Positions 51,546 through 61,433 are shown, counted from the stretch's first letter. The stretch is 64,000 bases of DNA from Gluconacetobacter diazotrophicus PA1 5 (GCF_000067045.1 NC_010125.1:2944001-3008000), one strand, 5' to 3'. A program made the numbers and translations. Notes: a model not told the origin generated them from the letters alone.

Positions 51546-53977
51546 GGCACGCCTCCGTCCCGCAGGAGGTCGGCCGCCCAGGACACGCCGCGCGTCTCGA
51601 ACCACGCGGGCAGAAATCCGGCACGCCCGTGTTCCGCGAGCATCTGGTCGATCAGTTTATGATCGTCCTTGCCGGAGGCCGCGCACAGCGTCAGCGCCAC
51701 CGGACCAAGCCCAAGTTCGAACAGGCGGTTGCCACGCTGGGTCTGGCAGTAATACTCCCGCTTCGACGCGGCGCGGGCGATAATGGCGATCTGGCGATCG
51801 TTCAGACCGAAGTCGCGATAGATGGCCATAATCTGCGGCTCGATCGCCCGCTCGTTCGGCAGGAAGATCCGGGTCGGGCAGCTTTCGACCACGGCTGGCG
51901 CGATGGGTGAGTTTGCGATGTCCGACAGGGACTGCGTGGCGAAGATGACGCTGGCATTTTTCTTGCGCAGGGTTTTCAGCCACTCCCGCAACTGACCGGA
52001 GAAATTCCCGTCGTCCAGAACAAGCCATCCCTCGTCGATCACCAGCAGGGTCGGTCGGCCATCCAGGCGGCCTTCGATGCGGTGGAACAGGTAGGACAGC
52101 ACGGAAGACGCGGCACCCGAACCGATCAACCCTTCGGTCTCGAACACCACGACATCGGCATCCCCCAGACGCTCATTATCGGCGTCAAGGAGCCGTCCGT
52201 AAGGACCGCCAAGGCAGTATGGGGCAAGAGCCTGCTTGAGCGCGTTGGATTGGAGCAACGCTACCAGACCGGACAGGGTCCGCTCCTGAACCGGCGATGA
52301 CGTCAGGGAATTCAGCGCTGACCAGAGGTAGGACTTCACCTCCGGCGTGAGCGATACGCCCTCGCCGACAAGGATCTGGCCGAGCCATTCGCTGGCCCAT
52401 TTGCGTTCGTCCGGGTCATCGATCCGCGCCAGCGGCTGGAGCGAGACGGCGGGAACACCATCAGCCTGATCCTCCGTCAGACCGCCCCCGAGATCGTGCC
52501 AGTCTCCGCCCATGCCGAGCGTGGCGGCGCGCATGGAGCCACCGAAATCGAAGGCGAAGATCTGCGCTCCCATATACCGGCGGAACTGCAATGCCATCAG
52601 CGCCAGCAGCACGGATTTCCCTGCTCCTGTCGGCCCCGCGATCAGCGTGTGCCCTACGTCACTGGCATGGAGAGAAAACCGGAACGGCGTGGCCCCGGCG
52701 GTCTTGCCGTAGAAGAGCGGCGGCGCCTTGAAATGCACATCCCGGTCCGGCCCCGCCCAGACGGCGGAGAGCGGAATCATATGCGCCAGATTCAGCGTGG
52801 AGACCGGCGGTTGCCGGACGTTCGCGTAAACATGGCCGGGCAAAGAGCCGAGCCATGCTTCCACGGCGTTCAGACTCTCGGTCATGCAGGTGAAGTCGCG
52901 CCCCTGGATGATTTTCTCCACCAGACGCAATTTCTCCGCCGCGATGCTGACAGAACCATCCCAGACCGTGACGGTGGCGGTGATATAGGCTTGGCCCACA
53001 TCGTCGGCCCCGAGCGACTGCAATGCCAGATCGGCGTCGGCGGCTTTGTTGGCGGCGTCGTTGTCCACCAGCACCGATGCCTCGTTGGTCATCACCTCGC
53101 GGACAATGGCTGCAATGCTCTTGCGCTTTGCGAACCACTGCCGCCGGATCTTCGTCAGAACCTTGGTGGCGTCCGTCTTGTCGAGCAAGATCGCCCGCGT
53201 GGACCAGCGATAGGGCATGGCGAGGCGATTCAGATCGTCGAGGATCCCGGGGAAGGTCCGGCTCGGGAAACCGGTGATGGTCAGGGTTTTCAGATACGCA
53301 TCACCGAGTTTCGGTTCCAGACCACCCGCGAGCGGCTGGTCCACCAGCAGGGCGTCAAGGTGCATCGGAATTTCCGGCACGCGGACCCGCTGGTTGCGCG
53401 TGGAAATAGTGGAATGCAGGTAGGTCAGGGTTTCGCCGTCATCGAGCCAGGCGGCCTCCGGCATGAACCCGTCCAGCAGAGCCAGCAGACGATCGCTGCG
53501 ATCCACGAACGTATGGAGCATGCCGTGCGGGTCGGGACCGTCGCGCTCCCGACCTTCGAACAGGAACCTGGCCGCCCGATTGGCGCTTTCTGCCGGGGGG
53601 AGCCAGACCAAGGTCAGAAAATAGCGGCTCTCGAAATGCGCCCCCTCATCCTCGAACTGCTCCCGCCGCTCCAGATCGACCATCTGGCTGGCGGCATCGG
53701 GGAAATCGCTCTCCGGGTAGAGGGTCGCGGGCACACGTTGCGCCTCGACGAACACCGCCCAGCCGGAGCCGAGACGGCGCAGGGCGTTGTTGAGACGGCC
53801 GGTCACACCCACCAATTCGGCGGGCGTGGCCGAATCAAGATCGGGGCCACGAATGCGCGCGGTGCGCTGGAAGGAACCGTCCTTGTTCAGCACCACGCCG
53901 CGTTCGACCAGCGCCGCCCATGGCAGGTAATCGGACAGGAGAGCGGCTCGGTTGCGGTATTCGCCAAGGGACATCAT
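51542..53977 (-). CDS. trbE: TrbE (VirB4-like) conjugal transfer ATPase
   Basis: An 811-residue VirB4-type ATPase. Walker A is TLIAGPTGAGKSVLLALMAL, Walker B is RPTLLVIDEGWLVLDD, and SVIFATQSLSDIANSPIAPA is the downstream sensor block. It energises assembly of the mating channel. The ATGs at 53974 and 53977 are both possible, with GGAGGG upstream; the longer frame overlaps trbD. Confidence 0.95.
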   Translation of the reverse strand: MMSLGEYRNRAALLSDYLPWAALVERGVVLNKDGSFQRTARIRGPDLDSATPAELVGVTGRLNNALRRLGSGWAVFVEAQRVPATLYPESDFPDAASQMVDLERREQFEDEGAHFESRYFLTLVWLPPAESANRAARFLFEGRERDGPDPHGMLHTFVDRSDRLLALLDGFMPEAAWLDDGETLTYLHSTISTRNQRVRVPEIPMHLDALLVDQPLAGGLEPKLGDAYLKTLTITGFPSRTFPGILDDLNRLAMPYRWSTRAILLDKTDATKVLTKIRRQWFAKRKSIAAIVREVMTNEASVLVDNDAANKAADADLALQSLGADDVGQAYITATVTVWDGSVSIAAEKLRLVEKIIQGRDFTCMTESLNAVEAWLGSLPGHVYANVRQPPVSTLNLAHMIPLSAVWAGPDRDVHFKAPPLFYGKTAGATPFRFSLHASDVGHTLIAGPTGAGKSVLLALMALQFRRYMGAQIFAFDFGGSMRAATLGMGGDWHDLGGGLTEDQADGVPAVSLQPLARIDDPDERKWASEWLGQILVGEGVSLTPEVKSYLWSALNSLTSSPVQERTLSGLVALLQSNALKQALAPYCLGGPYGRLLDADNERLGDADVVVFETEGLIGSGAASSVLSYLFHRIEGRLDGRPTLLVIDEGWLVLDDGNFSGQLREWLKTLRKKNASVIFATQSLSDIANSPIAPAVVESCPTRIFLPNERAIEPQIMAIYRDFGLNDRQIAIIARAASKREYYCQTQRGNRLFELGLGPVALTLCAASGKDDHKLIDQMLAEHGRAGFLPAWFETRGVSWAADLLRDGGVP

Positions 53978-53990
53978 CGCCCTGCCCTCC

Positions 53991-54266
53991 TCACGTCCGG
54001 AGCCAGGCGGGGTAGCGGAGATGCCGCCGCCCGACCTCCACGAACAACGGATCGCGCTTGGCACCCCAGACCGCAAGGCTGTGCCCGACAATCCAGAATA
54101 CCGCGCCGACCAGCCAGAGCCGCAGGCCGAGCGAGATGGCCGCGCCCAGCGTGCCGTTGGCGATCGCCAACGTGCGGGGTGCCCCGCCCAGCAGGATCGG
54201 GTCGGTCAGGGAGCGATGCACCGGGACATGGAAGCCCGGCACCGCGTCATCGTCATATCCCGCCAT
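53991..54266 (-). CDS. trbD: TrbD (VirB3-like) conjugal transfer protein
   Basis: A 91-residue VirB3 homologue (VPGFHVPVHRSLTDPILLGG, then RTLAIANGTLGAAISLGLRL) with two adjacent hydrophobic segments and a charged C-terminus (DPLFVEVGRRHLRYPAW). It anchors TrbE at the membrane. The start at 54266 overlaps the trbC stop by one base. Confidence 0.92.
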   Translation of the reverse strand: MAGYDDDAVPGFHVPVHRSLTDPILLGGAPRTLAIANGTLGAAISLGLRLWLVGAVFWIVGHSLAVWGAKRDPLFVEVGRRHLRYPAWLRT

Positions 54267-54619
54267 CAGATCAGCGCCCCGCCGCTGAAGCTGAAGAAAG
54301 AGAGGAAGAAGCTCGACGCCGCGAAGGCGATGGAGAGGCCAAAGACGATCTGGATCAGGCGTCGGAAGCCGCCCGACGTTTCCCCGAAGGCCAGGGTCAG
54401 GCCGGTCACGGTGATGATGATCACCGAGACGATGCGTGCCACCGGCCCCTGGATGGATTCCAGGATCTGGTTGAGCGGTTCCTCCCACGGCATGCCGGAC
54501 CCGGAGGCCCAGGCTGACGAGGTTGCGGCGAACAGGGCGATCCCGGCCATGCTGGTCAGACGGGAGAGGCGGCTGGCGGGCGCGCTTACGAAAATGCGCG
54601 CGGACAGGGTCTGCGACAT
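54266..54619 (-). CDS. trbC: TrbC (VirB2-like) pilin
   Basis: A 117-residue prepilin. A long signal region ends near SSAWASGSG, followed by two hydrophobic helices (GPVARIVSVIIITVTGLTLA and LIQIVFGLSIAFAASSFFLS) joined by a short basic loop. It would be processed and possibly cyclised by the TraF peptidase encoded at 8815-9444. The start at 54619 overlaps the trbB stop (TGATG). Confidence 0.93.
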   Translation of the reverse strand: MSQTLSARIFVSAPASRLSRLTSMAGIALFAATSSAWASGSGMPWEEPLNQILESIQGPVARIVSVIIITVTGLTLAFGETSGGFRRLIQIVFGLSIAFAASSFFLSFFSFSGGALI

Positions 54620-55641
54620 CACTCACGATCCTTGAGGCTGGAAAGGTTGGAAGGGCCTGGGCACGGTCCCTGTGCGGACGGCGCCTCGAAGGGAGAGATC
54701 CGGTAGTCGCCGCTCACCGGGTCGAGCGCATCGACCGTGGCCAGTTCGGACAGCCGACGCGCGGCGCCGCGCCCGGAGAGGACCGCGATCACGTCGATCG
54801 TCTCGGCAATCAGCGCGCGGGGTACGGTCACGACGATCTCCTGGATCAGTTGCTCCAGCCGCCGCAGCGCACCCAGCGCCGTGCCGGCGTGCAGCGTGCC
54901 CACGCCGCCGGGATGACCGGTACCCCAGGCCTTGAGGAGATCGAGCGCCTCCGGACCGCGCACCTCACCGATCGGAATCCGGTCGGGCCGCAACCGCAAG
55001 GCGGAGCGCACCAGCTCGGACAGAGTGACCACCCCGTCACGGGTGCGCAGCGCGATCAGGTTGGACGCGGTGCATTGCAATTCGCGGGTGTCCTCGATCA
55101 GCACCACGCGGTCGGTAGTCTTGGCCAATTCGGCCAGCAGGGCATTGACCAGCGTGGTCTTGCCGGTCGAAGTCCCGCCCGCGACCACGATATTCTGCCG
55201 CCCAGCGACCGCCCGGCGCAGAAAGCTCGCCTGCGCCGCTGTCATGATTCGGGCGTCGACGTAATCGTTGAGGGTGAACACGGCGACGGCCGGTTTGCGG
55301 ATCGCAAAGCTCGGCGCTGTCACCACCGGAGGCAGCAGACCTTCGAACCGCTCTCCCGTCGGCAGTTCCGCCGATACGCGCGGTGCTGCCTCATGCACCT
55401 CAGCCCCGACATGATGCGCGACCAGCCGCAAGATGCGCTCGGCATCGGCCGGGGAGATGGTATCGCCTGTGTCGGCGAGTCCCTCGGACAGCCGGTCGAC
55501 CCACAACCGACCATCCGGATTGAGCATGACTTCGACCACAGCCGGATCTGCCAGATGCGCGGCGATGGGCCGCCCCATGGCCGTGCGCAGCATGGAAACG
55601 CTCCGCGCGGCCGCACCTGCGTGGTGAGCGGATGTCCGCAT
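54619..55641 (-). CDS. trbB: TrbB (VirB11-like) conjugal transfer ATPase
   Basis: A 340-residue hexameric ATPase. Walker A is [20 protein letters not shown], with Asp box [14 protein letters not shown], Walker B region [19 protein letters not shown] and His box [18 protein letters not shown]. It is the first gene of the trb operon. The start at 55641 (MRTSAHHAG) follows GGGGA; the extra upstream codons are unsupported. Confidence 0.95.
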   Translation of the reverse strand: MRTSAHHAGAAARSVSMLRTAMGRPIAAHLADPAVVEVMLNPDGRLWVDRLSEGLADTGDTISPADAERILRLVAHHVGAEVHEAAPRVSAELPTGERFEGLLPPVVTAPSFAIRKPAVAVFTLNDYVDARIMTAAQASFLRRAVAGRQNIVVAGGTSTGKTTLVNALLAELAKTTDRVVLIEDTRELQCTASNLIALRTRDGVVTLSELVRSALRLRPDRIPIGEVRGPEALDLLKAWGTGHPGGVGTLHAGTALGALRRLEQLIQEIVVTVPRALIAETIDVIAVLSGRGAARRLSELATVDALDPVSGDYRISPFEAPSAQGPCPGPSNLSSLKDRE

Positions 55642-56145
55642 AATGGTCCCCGTGGCGTTGAGCCATCCGGGCAATCCGGACGACGACGGGGACAGTTAGA
55701 AGATGCAGAAGCGTTTGATCCGCAACAGAAAAAATCACGAACTGCGTACTATGGCGGAGGTTGGCGCGGACAGGAGCGAACAAAGCGGATGGATCAAAAT
55801 GATCGTGCTCAGACCTACGGTCTTTTCGAATCATGAGTCCGGCCGAGGATCAACCGAGGACCTCGCCGCTTTGTCGCGACACCCGCCCCGACCTCCCGCC
55901 CTGTGACGGCCGCGCGATTGCGTCCTCACCGGTATCTATAGCCGGGCCCGTCCAGGACGCGACGGCGGCTGTCTCGCCACGGCCATCGAGGACGATGATC
56001 AACCGGAAGCCTTGGCCCGACGGGCGCGTTCAGCCTATTGTCGGTCGTGAGAAATCTCCGGGTGACGCTTCTGGCGCATGGCACGTCTCAACGTGACCGT
56101 GGAGAAGACGACCACCAACCTCACGCTGCTGGAGGATGCAGGCTT
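55642..56145. promoter_or_regulatory. Divergent trb operon / mucR2 control region
   Basis: About 500 bp that must hold the leftward trb promoter and the rightward mucR2 promoter. The stretch near 55725-55745 is locally AT-rich and a plausible MucR target. A direct repeat GATCAACCG occurs near 55851 and 55998. A short leader frame (56078-56149) lies at its right end and is listed separately. Confidence 0.45.
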
Positions 56146-56149
56146 TTGA
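56078..56149 (+). other. Possible 23-codon leader ORF before mucR2
   Basis: An ATG at 56078 opens a 23-codon frame (MARLNVTVEKTTTNLTLLED, then AGF) whose TGA overlaps the TTG start of mucR2 within TTTTGAGC. This is the arrangement expected for translational coupling, and the peptide composition looks natural. It may be a leader peptide, a fragment of a lost gene or chance. Confidence 0.35.
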
Positions 56150-56814
56150 GCAACCACGATCCGGACGCCGTTTCGCTCGCGCGCCTGAGCGCAATGAAGG
56201 ACATCGTCATGGCGCACCTCGCGACCACCAAGGTCGAGACCGACAGGCTGGCGCAACTGGTCCGCGAAGTCTACGCGTCGGTTCTGCATCCCGAGCCGGC
56301 TGCCGGGTCCCCGGTCGCTCCCGTGCGTAATGATCCCGCCCCCATGCCGGTGGCCGAGTCCGCCGAGCAGACGAGCGAACGCGCCGCACCCCCGACGCCT
56401 GCCGTCGACACGTCAAGCGCAGCACCGGCGGACACCGCGCCCACTTCTGGTCTCGTTCCCGCGGTCCCGATCCGCGCTTCGGTGTTTCCTGACTACATCG
56501 TCTGTCTGGAAGACGGGAAGAAGCTCAAATCGCTGAAGCGGCATTTGTCATCCGCGTTCGGGATGACGATCCAGGACTACAAGGCCAAATGGGACCTGCC
56601 GGACGAGTATCCGACCGTTGCGCCGAACTATGCGGAGATGCGTCGGGATGTGGCGCGCAAGAGCGGCCTCGGCCGCCGTCCCATCCAGGAGAGCGAAAAC
56701 ACGCGGCCGCTTGAGCCGGAGCGCAAGGACACCGAGAGCGTCAAGGGCCGGGACCGACCCGGTCGCCGGGCCCGATCGGGAGGCGGATTGCTCAGAGCGA
56801 TCGAAAACCATTGA
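56146..56814 (+). CDS. MucR-family zinc-finger transcriptional regulator (copy 2)
   Basis: A 222-residue MucR protein. The N-terminal helical segment is SLARLSAMKDIVMAHLATTK, the linker is Pro/Ala-rich and the zinc finger is SVFPDYIVCLEDGKKLKSLK followed by RHLSSAFGMT, nearly identical to copy 1 at 23075-23644. The start is taken as TTG 56146 because GGAGGA lies 9 nt upstream; the next ATG (56193) would cut into the helical domain. By position it is likely to control the divergent trb operon. Confidence 0.88.
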   Translation: MSNHDPDAVSLARLSAMKDIVMAHLATTKVETDRLAQLVREVYASVLHPEPAAGSPVAPVRNDPAPMPVAESAEQTSERAAPPTPAVDTSSAAPADTAPTSGLVPAVPIRASVFPDYIVCLEDGKKLKSLKRHLSSAFGMTIQDYKAKWDLPDEYPTVAPNYAEMRRDVARKSGLGRRPIQESENTRPLEPERKDTESVKGRDRPGRRARSGGGLLRAIENH

Positions 56815-56848
56815 GCGGCACCCGCCCCACGCGGGGCAGGCCCGTCGC

Positions 56849-57295
56849 TCATTGGGAAGATTTCGGTTCCGTATCAGGAAGATCGTCGGTCTTGAGATCG
56901 GTACGGAACCGCCTGTCGCTGGCCAGCCGCCGGCCAAGCATCTCCACGAACCGGTCATAGCGTTCGGCGCCCTGCGCGCGGGCGGCGGCGGCGACGCTGT
57001 CCGGCAGGCCCGGCATGCTGGTGAACCAGATGCGGATGAAGAGCGCCAGCGTCTCGACCGAGATCGACAGGTCACGCTCGATCCGCGCCTGACGCCGCTC
57101 AAGGCGCTGCATCGCGCCCTCCAGCGATGCCCTCGGGTCGCCGCCCGCGGCGTCCGGGTCGAGCCAGGCCGCGATCGCGGCTTCGGCCAGCAGGGAATCG
57201 GACATCGATCGCCGCGCCGCCTGGGTGCGCAGGCCTTTCCAGAGATCCGGCTCCAGATAGACCGACAGCCGCTTTTTCCTGGCGCGCATCGTCAT
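56849..57295 (-). CDS. CopG-like ribbon-helix-helix protein next to traG
   Basis: A 148-residue protein with an N-terminal ribbon-helix-helix (RKKRLSVYLEPDLWKGLRTQ, then AARRSMSDSLLAEAAIAAWL) and a longer helical C-terminus. In this position, directly after traG, such proteins are usually relaxosome accessory or regulatory factors (TraD/CopG type). Its ATG overlaps the traG stop by one base. Confidence 0.82.
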   Translation of the reverse strand: MTMRARKKRLSVYLEPDLWKGLRTQAARRSMSDSLLAEAAIAAWLDPDAAGGDPRASLEGAMQRLERRQARIERDLSISVETLALFIRIWFTSMPGLPDSVAAAARAQGAERYDRFVEMLGRRLASDRRFRTDLKTDDLPDTEPKSSQ

Positions 57296-59316
57296 CACGA
57301 AATCCCCAGATCATTGCCGGGATCGAGTGCGGCCTGACGCGCCTTGCGCGCCAGATCCGCCGTCAGCACGGCGTGAAGGTCTTCCTCTTCGGCCGGGTCC
57401 CGCTCACGATCGCGCCTGTGCGGCTCGTGGACCGGGTCGCCATCATCCTGCGGTGGCAGGTCTGGTTCGCGTGCCACGTCCATTTCCGGCTGACGGCGCG
57501 CCTCGGTTCCGACCGGATCTTCGTCCCCGGCCGCTTCCTTGACCGCATCCTCCGGGGTATCGGGCCTGACCTCCGGCTTCGCTGGCTGCGGGCGCCCTGT
57601 CCAGTCGTCCGGCAAGACCGACAGCCCACGGGTTCCAGTCTTGGGGGCCGGCAACAGCCGCTCCTGAAACCGGGCGTCGCGGAAATAGGAAGCCTTCTTC
57701 GCCCGGATCGGCGATATGCCAGACACCAGAACGAGTTCATCCGTGCGCGGCAGTTCCTGGACCTCACCGACGGTCAACAGCGGGCGCGCGCTCTCCTGAC
57801 GCGACACCATGAGGTGTCCGAGCCAAGGCGAGAGGCGATGGCCGGCGTAGTTCTTCTGTGAACGGACTTCGGTGGCAGTGCCCAGCGCGTCCGAGACACG
57901 CTTGGCCGTACGGTCGTCATTGGTCGCGAAGCTGACGCGGACATGACAATTGTCCATGATCGAATTCTTGTCGCCGTAGGCCTTGTCGATCTGGTTGAGT
58001 GACTGGGCGATCAGGAACGCCTTGATCCGATACCCGGCCATGAAGGCGAGCGCGCTTTCGAAGAAATCCAGCCGCCCCAGCGCTGCGAACTCGTCGAGCA
58101 TCAGCAGCAATCGTTGTCGCCCCCCCGCGCCGGAGAGATCTTCGGTCAATCTCCGCCCGATCTGGTTGAGCATCAGGCGGATCAGCGGCTTGGTGCGGCT
58201 GATGTCCGACGGCGGGATGACGAAATAGAGCGTGGTCGGCCGCGCCGCGTCGACCAGATCGCCGATCCGCCAGGCGCTGCGACTGGTAACGTCCGCCACG
58301 ACGGGGTCGCGATACAGGCCGAGAAAGGACATGGCGGTGCTCAGCACGCCGGAGCGTTCGTTGGGGGATTTGTTGAGCAATTCGCGCGCGGCAGACGCCA
58401 CTACCGGGTGGACGCCGCGCTCGCCGAGGTGGCGCGTGCCCATCATGACCACGAGCGTGGCCGCGATGGATCGCTTGGGATCGGACAGCAGGTTAGCCAC
58501 CCCGCGCAGCGACTTGTCCGGTTCGGCATACAGGACGTGGAGGATGGCCCCGACCAGCAGCGAATGCGACGTCTTCTCCCAGTGGTTGCGTCGTTCCAGC
58601 GATCCCTCGGGATCGACCAGCACGTCGGCGACATTCTGGGCGTCACGGACTTCCCATTCGCCGAGGCGTATTTCAAGCAGCGGATTGTAGCCACACGAGT
58701 CCGGGTTCGTCGGGTCGAACAGAATCAGACGCCCGAAACGCCCGCGAAACCCCGCCGTGATCGACCAGTTCTCCCCCTTGATGTCGTGGACGACGGCGGA
58801 GCCCGGCCAGGTCAGCAGGGTCGGCACGACTAAGCCGACACCCTTACCGGATCGGGTCGGCCCGAAGCACAGCACATGCTCCGGACCATCATGACGCAGA
58901 TAGTCGCGCCCCCAACGCCCCAATACCACGCCGTCCGGCGAAAGAAGCCCCGCCTCCTCGACATCGTGACGCTCCGCCCAGCGCGCCGACCCATAGGTGG
59001 CGGTGCGCTTACGCTCGCGCGCCCGCCAGACCGACAGGAACACGGCGACCAGGAACGCCAGAACGCCACCCGATCCCGCGATCCACGCGCCCTCGACGAA
59101 GATATGCGGCGCGTAAGCGTCGAATTCGTACCACCACCAGGGGAACAGGAACGGCGCATAGACCGGCCAGCGACCGGCGACGAGAGTCCAGGGCGAACCG
59201 AGTTCGGGCTGGAACGCCAACCGCCAGGCGACCCATTGGGTCGCGGTCCACCACGCCACGACGACAATTAGGAAGCAGAGGCAGAGCTGCCCCCACAGGA
59301 TACGAGAACCAGACAT
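57295..59316 (-). CDS. traG: TraG/VirD4-type coupling protein
   Basis: A 673-residue type IV coupling protein. Two N-terminal transmembrane segments (WGQLCLCFLIVVVAWWTATQ; GVLAFLVAVFLSVWRARERK) precede the ATPase domain, with Walker A in HVLCFGPTRSGKGVGLVVPT and Walker B in RLLLMLDEFAALGRLDFFES. The C-terminal tail is acidic and Pro-rich. It links the relaxosome to the TrbE/TrbB-powered channel. The start at 59316 has GGAGGG upstream and is preferred to an upstream GC-poor extension. Confidence 0.95.
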   Translation of the reverse strand: MSGSRILWGQLCLCFLIVVVAWWTATQWVAWRLAFQPELGSPWTLVAGRWPVYAPFLFPWWWYEFDAYAPHIFVEGAWIAGSGGVLAFLVAVFLSVWRARERKRTATYGSARWAERHDVEEAGLLSPDGVVLGRWGRDYLRHDGPEHVLCFGPTRSGKGVGLVVPTLLTWPGSAVVHDIKGENWSITAGFRGRFGRLILFDPTNPDSCGYNPLLEIRLGEWEVRDAQNVADVLVDPEGSLERRNHWEKTSHSLLVGAILHVLYAEPDKSLRGVANLLSDPKRSIAATLVVMMGTRHLGERGVHPVVASAARELLNKSPNERSGVLSTAMSFLGLYRDPVVADVTSRSAWRIGDLVDAARPTTLYFVIPPSDISRTKPLIRLMLNQIGRRLTEDLSGAGGRQRLLLMLDEFAALGRLDFFESALAFMAGYRIKAFLIAQSLNQIDKAYGDKNSIMDNCHVRVSFATNDDRTAKRVSDALGTATEVRSQKNYAGHRLSPWLGHLMVSRQESARPLLTVGEVQELPRTDELVLVSGISPIRAKKASYFRDARFQERLLPAPKTGTRGLSVLPDDWTGRPQPAKPEVRPDTPEDAVKEAAGDEDPVGTEARRQPEMDVAREPDLPPQDDGDPVHEPHRRDRERDPAEEEDLHAVLTADLARKARQAALDPGNDLGIS

Positions 59317-59487
59317 GGAGCCCTCCGTGCGAACGGAGGCGAGATGACCGGATAGCATCCAGTAATTTCAACGTATTTTCCATGAACTGTCGGCGCGGGC
59401 GTAGAGCGGCGCACACAAAATGGTATAGGCGAAAACGCGCAAAACGGGCTGGCGATCCGGGCGTCTGCACCCGGCGGTAGATCGGGA
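59317..59487. other. Intergenic region between traG and the TetR gene
   Basis: About 170 bp, leftward promoter region of the traG pair plus the 3' end of the TetR gene. No repeats or hairpins stand out. Confidence 0.4.
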
Positions 59488-60108
59488 TCAGGGAGCGGCT
59501 GGATCCATTGGGCGACCGGCCTCGACGGCAAGAATCGTCTCGGCGGTGAGCCATACGTTGTCAGCGGCGTCCCGTTCGCCCAGGATCTGGGCCGAGATTA
59601 CGGCGCCGTCCAGAAGGCAGAGGAACGACCGCGCGATGGTGTCCGTGCGAGCCGGGGGCACACCGCAGGCTTCGACCAGCGCGCGGATCGCGCGTCTCAG
59701 TTCGAGTTTCTGTAACTCGACCAGTTCGGCGATGTCGCGCTGCTCGCCTTTGTATTCGGAGGCGGCGCGCGAGAACATACAGCCCGTGAAATCCGGCTGG
59801 TTGAACCAGGCCGTATGCCAGTCGAAGATCGCCTTGAGGCGGTCGCGCGGCGCGGTATGCGCGTTGATCGCTGCGGCCAGGGAGGCTTCGATGTCGTCTA
59901 TACGCTCTTCCAAGACCTCGACAACCAGCTGCTCTTTATTGGCGAAATGGTAGTATAACGTCTGTTTGGTCACGCTGGCGGCTTCGCTGATCCTATCGAC
60001 ACTGACGTCGCGAAAGCCGGATTTCATAAACAGTGTATTGGCAACTGAGAGAAGGTGCGCCCGATTGTTGGGGCGCCCGCCCCTTTTCTTGATTTTTGTC
60101 TGCGCCAC
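59488..60108 (-). CDS. TetR-family transcriptional regulator
   Basis: A 206-residue TetR/AcrR protein. The HTH is SVDRISEAASVTKQTLYYHF followed by ANKEQLV. The ligand-binding domain includes WHTAWFNQPDFTGCMFSRAA, the C-terminal YsiA/TetR_C_6-like pattern in which the Cys may be functional. It lies 215 bp after the divergently spaced diiron-protein gene in the same orientation and is the best candidate for binding the palindromes upstream of it. Confidence 0.88.
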   Translation of the reverse strand: MAQTKIKKRGGRPNNRAHLLSVANTLFMKSGFRDVSVDRISEAASVTKQTLYYHFANKEQLVVEVLEERIDDIEASLAAAINAHTAPRDRLKAIFDWHTAWFNQPDFTGCMFSRAASEYKGEQRDIAELVELQKLELRRAIRALVEACGVPPARTDTIARSFLCLLDGAVISAQILGERDAADNVWLTAETILAVEAGRPMDPAAP

Positions 60109-60323
60109 GTCCTCAACCTCGTTATCGCACGCGCGGCGCGGGCGCCCGAACCGGGTATCGCGCCCTGACCGTCGCGTCTAGCTCGCGAGCCAGTTCTAAC
60201 GGAGGATGTAGCCACGAGCCGTGACAACGCTCAAGTGAAATGTGCGAGCCGACATTCGCCCGTTCCGATCTGTCTTACGAACCCGTCAAGTCAGAAGAGC
60301 GCGCCGGTTCCAAACCAATGACA

Positions 60324-61433
60324 TCACAACGTTGCAACGGCATCCGGAGCGGACTTCCCGAGCAACCGCATCTCGGCGAGTTGCCAGTCCCAATAATCCT
60401 TGCTCGTATTGAGCCGCATCGCCGCGCCCTCGAGAACCGCACGCGCCTGGTCAGGATAACGGCGCAACACCGGCACGATGACGTTGTCGATCCAGCCATC
60501 GCCGTGCAGGGCATCGACCTCGACATGTTCGCTGTAGTAATCGAGCACCGAAGGACGATCCGTGCCGATGCCGACCCGGCGACAGCCTTCGATCAGCTTG
60601 GCATACTGGTCGGGATCGGAGAGTTCGGTGATCGCCAGGGCGCCGATCGAACGAAAATATTCCCGCCGGTTGAGCGCGAAGTACAGCAGGAGATTATAGC
60701 CGCCGAGCCCCTCCCAACCCAGCGCGTCAACGAACGCGGCCGGATTGTCTTCAATCCCGAGATAGTCGAGCAGATCGCGGTAGAGCCGCACGTGGGTACG
60801 CGCTGCGTTCCCCTGCCCCATCTCGTCCCAGAAATTGCCCGCGACCTCCATGCGTACATCTTCGTCGATACCCAGCAGCGACAGGACGATCAGATCGTAA
60901 AACCGCATATTGAGGGCGTAATCTGTGGTGAAATACTTGATGATCTGTGCCCTGTCGGCCTCCGTCCGCATGAACTCGAACACCGGGTGGTTATGGCCGG
61001 CATGCTGGCGCCACATCGCCTTGATGGCCCCGCCGATCGCGTCAGGTGTGAGATTCTCCGGGACGTCTCCGATCCGGTTGTGTTCCCATGCCTGCCACGC
61101 CTGCTCGATCTGTTTGCGCAGCCTGAGCAGCTCGACACTCTCCTGATTCCGCGTCATCCCCGGAACGGGTCGGGCGAGATGCAGGTCATACAGGCGATGG
61201 AGCACATGATGCACATCGCGACGCGCGTCCGGATGATCCCCGGAGAAGGCAAGCGCGCATACTTGCCGGGCGGCGTGCCGGAGATCGTCAGCACGGGGCC
61301 CCTCGGCGAGCCAGCGATCGGCATCGTCGCGCTCGAGCGCGAGGCTGGAAAGGTCGTGAAAGGTCTTCGCGGCGTTCGGCGCCAGATGGATCGGAGATCG
61401 CACGTCGGCAACACCGGCAGAATGTGTCGGCAT
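60324..61433 (-). CDS. Haem-oxygenase-like iron-containing redox enzyme (HDO family)
   Basis: A 369-residue protein of the haem-oxygenase-like diiron oxidase type. A candidate Glu and His pair is in NFWDEMGQGNAARTHVRLYR, and the second iron-binding cluster is SVLDYYSEHVEVDALHGDGW. Relatives such as UndA, BesC and SznF activate O2 to oxidise or cleave fatty acids, amino acids or N-containing substrates. The substrate here is unknown and no biosynthetic partner is near. The N-terminal 100 residues are helical and less conserved. It is likely TetR-controlled. Confidence 0.83.
   Translation of the reverse strand: MPTHSAGVADVRSPIHLAPNAAKTFHDLSSLALERDDADRWLAEGPRADDLRHAARQVCALAFSGDHPDARRDVHHVLHRLYDLHLARPVPGMTRNQESVELLRLRKQIEQAWQAWEHNRIGDVPENLTPDAIGGAIKAMWRQHAGHNHPVFEFMRTEADRAQIIKYFTTDYALNMRFYDLIVLSLLGIDEDVRMEVAGNFWDEMGQGNAARTHVRLYRDLLDYLGIEDNPAAFVDALGWEGLGGYNLLLYFALNRREYFRSIGALAITELSDPDQYAKLIEGCRRVGIGTDRPSVLDYYSEHVEVDALHGDGWIDNVIVPVLRRYPDQARAVLEGAAMRLNTSKDYWDWQLAEMRLLGKSAPDAVATL

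Noticed and set aside
52496..54517. Plus-strand open frame of about 670 codons opposite trbE
   Set aside because: Antisense to a conserved VirB4 ATPase with intact Walker motifs; the product has no recognisable domain.
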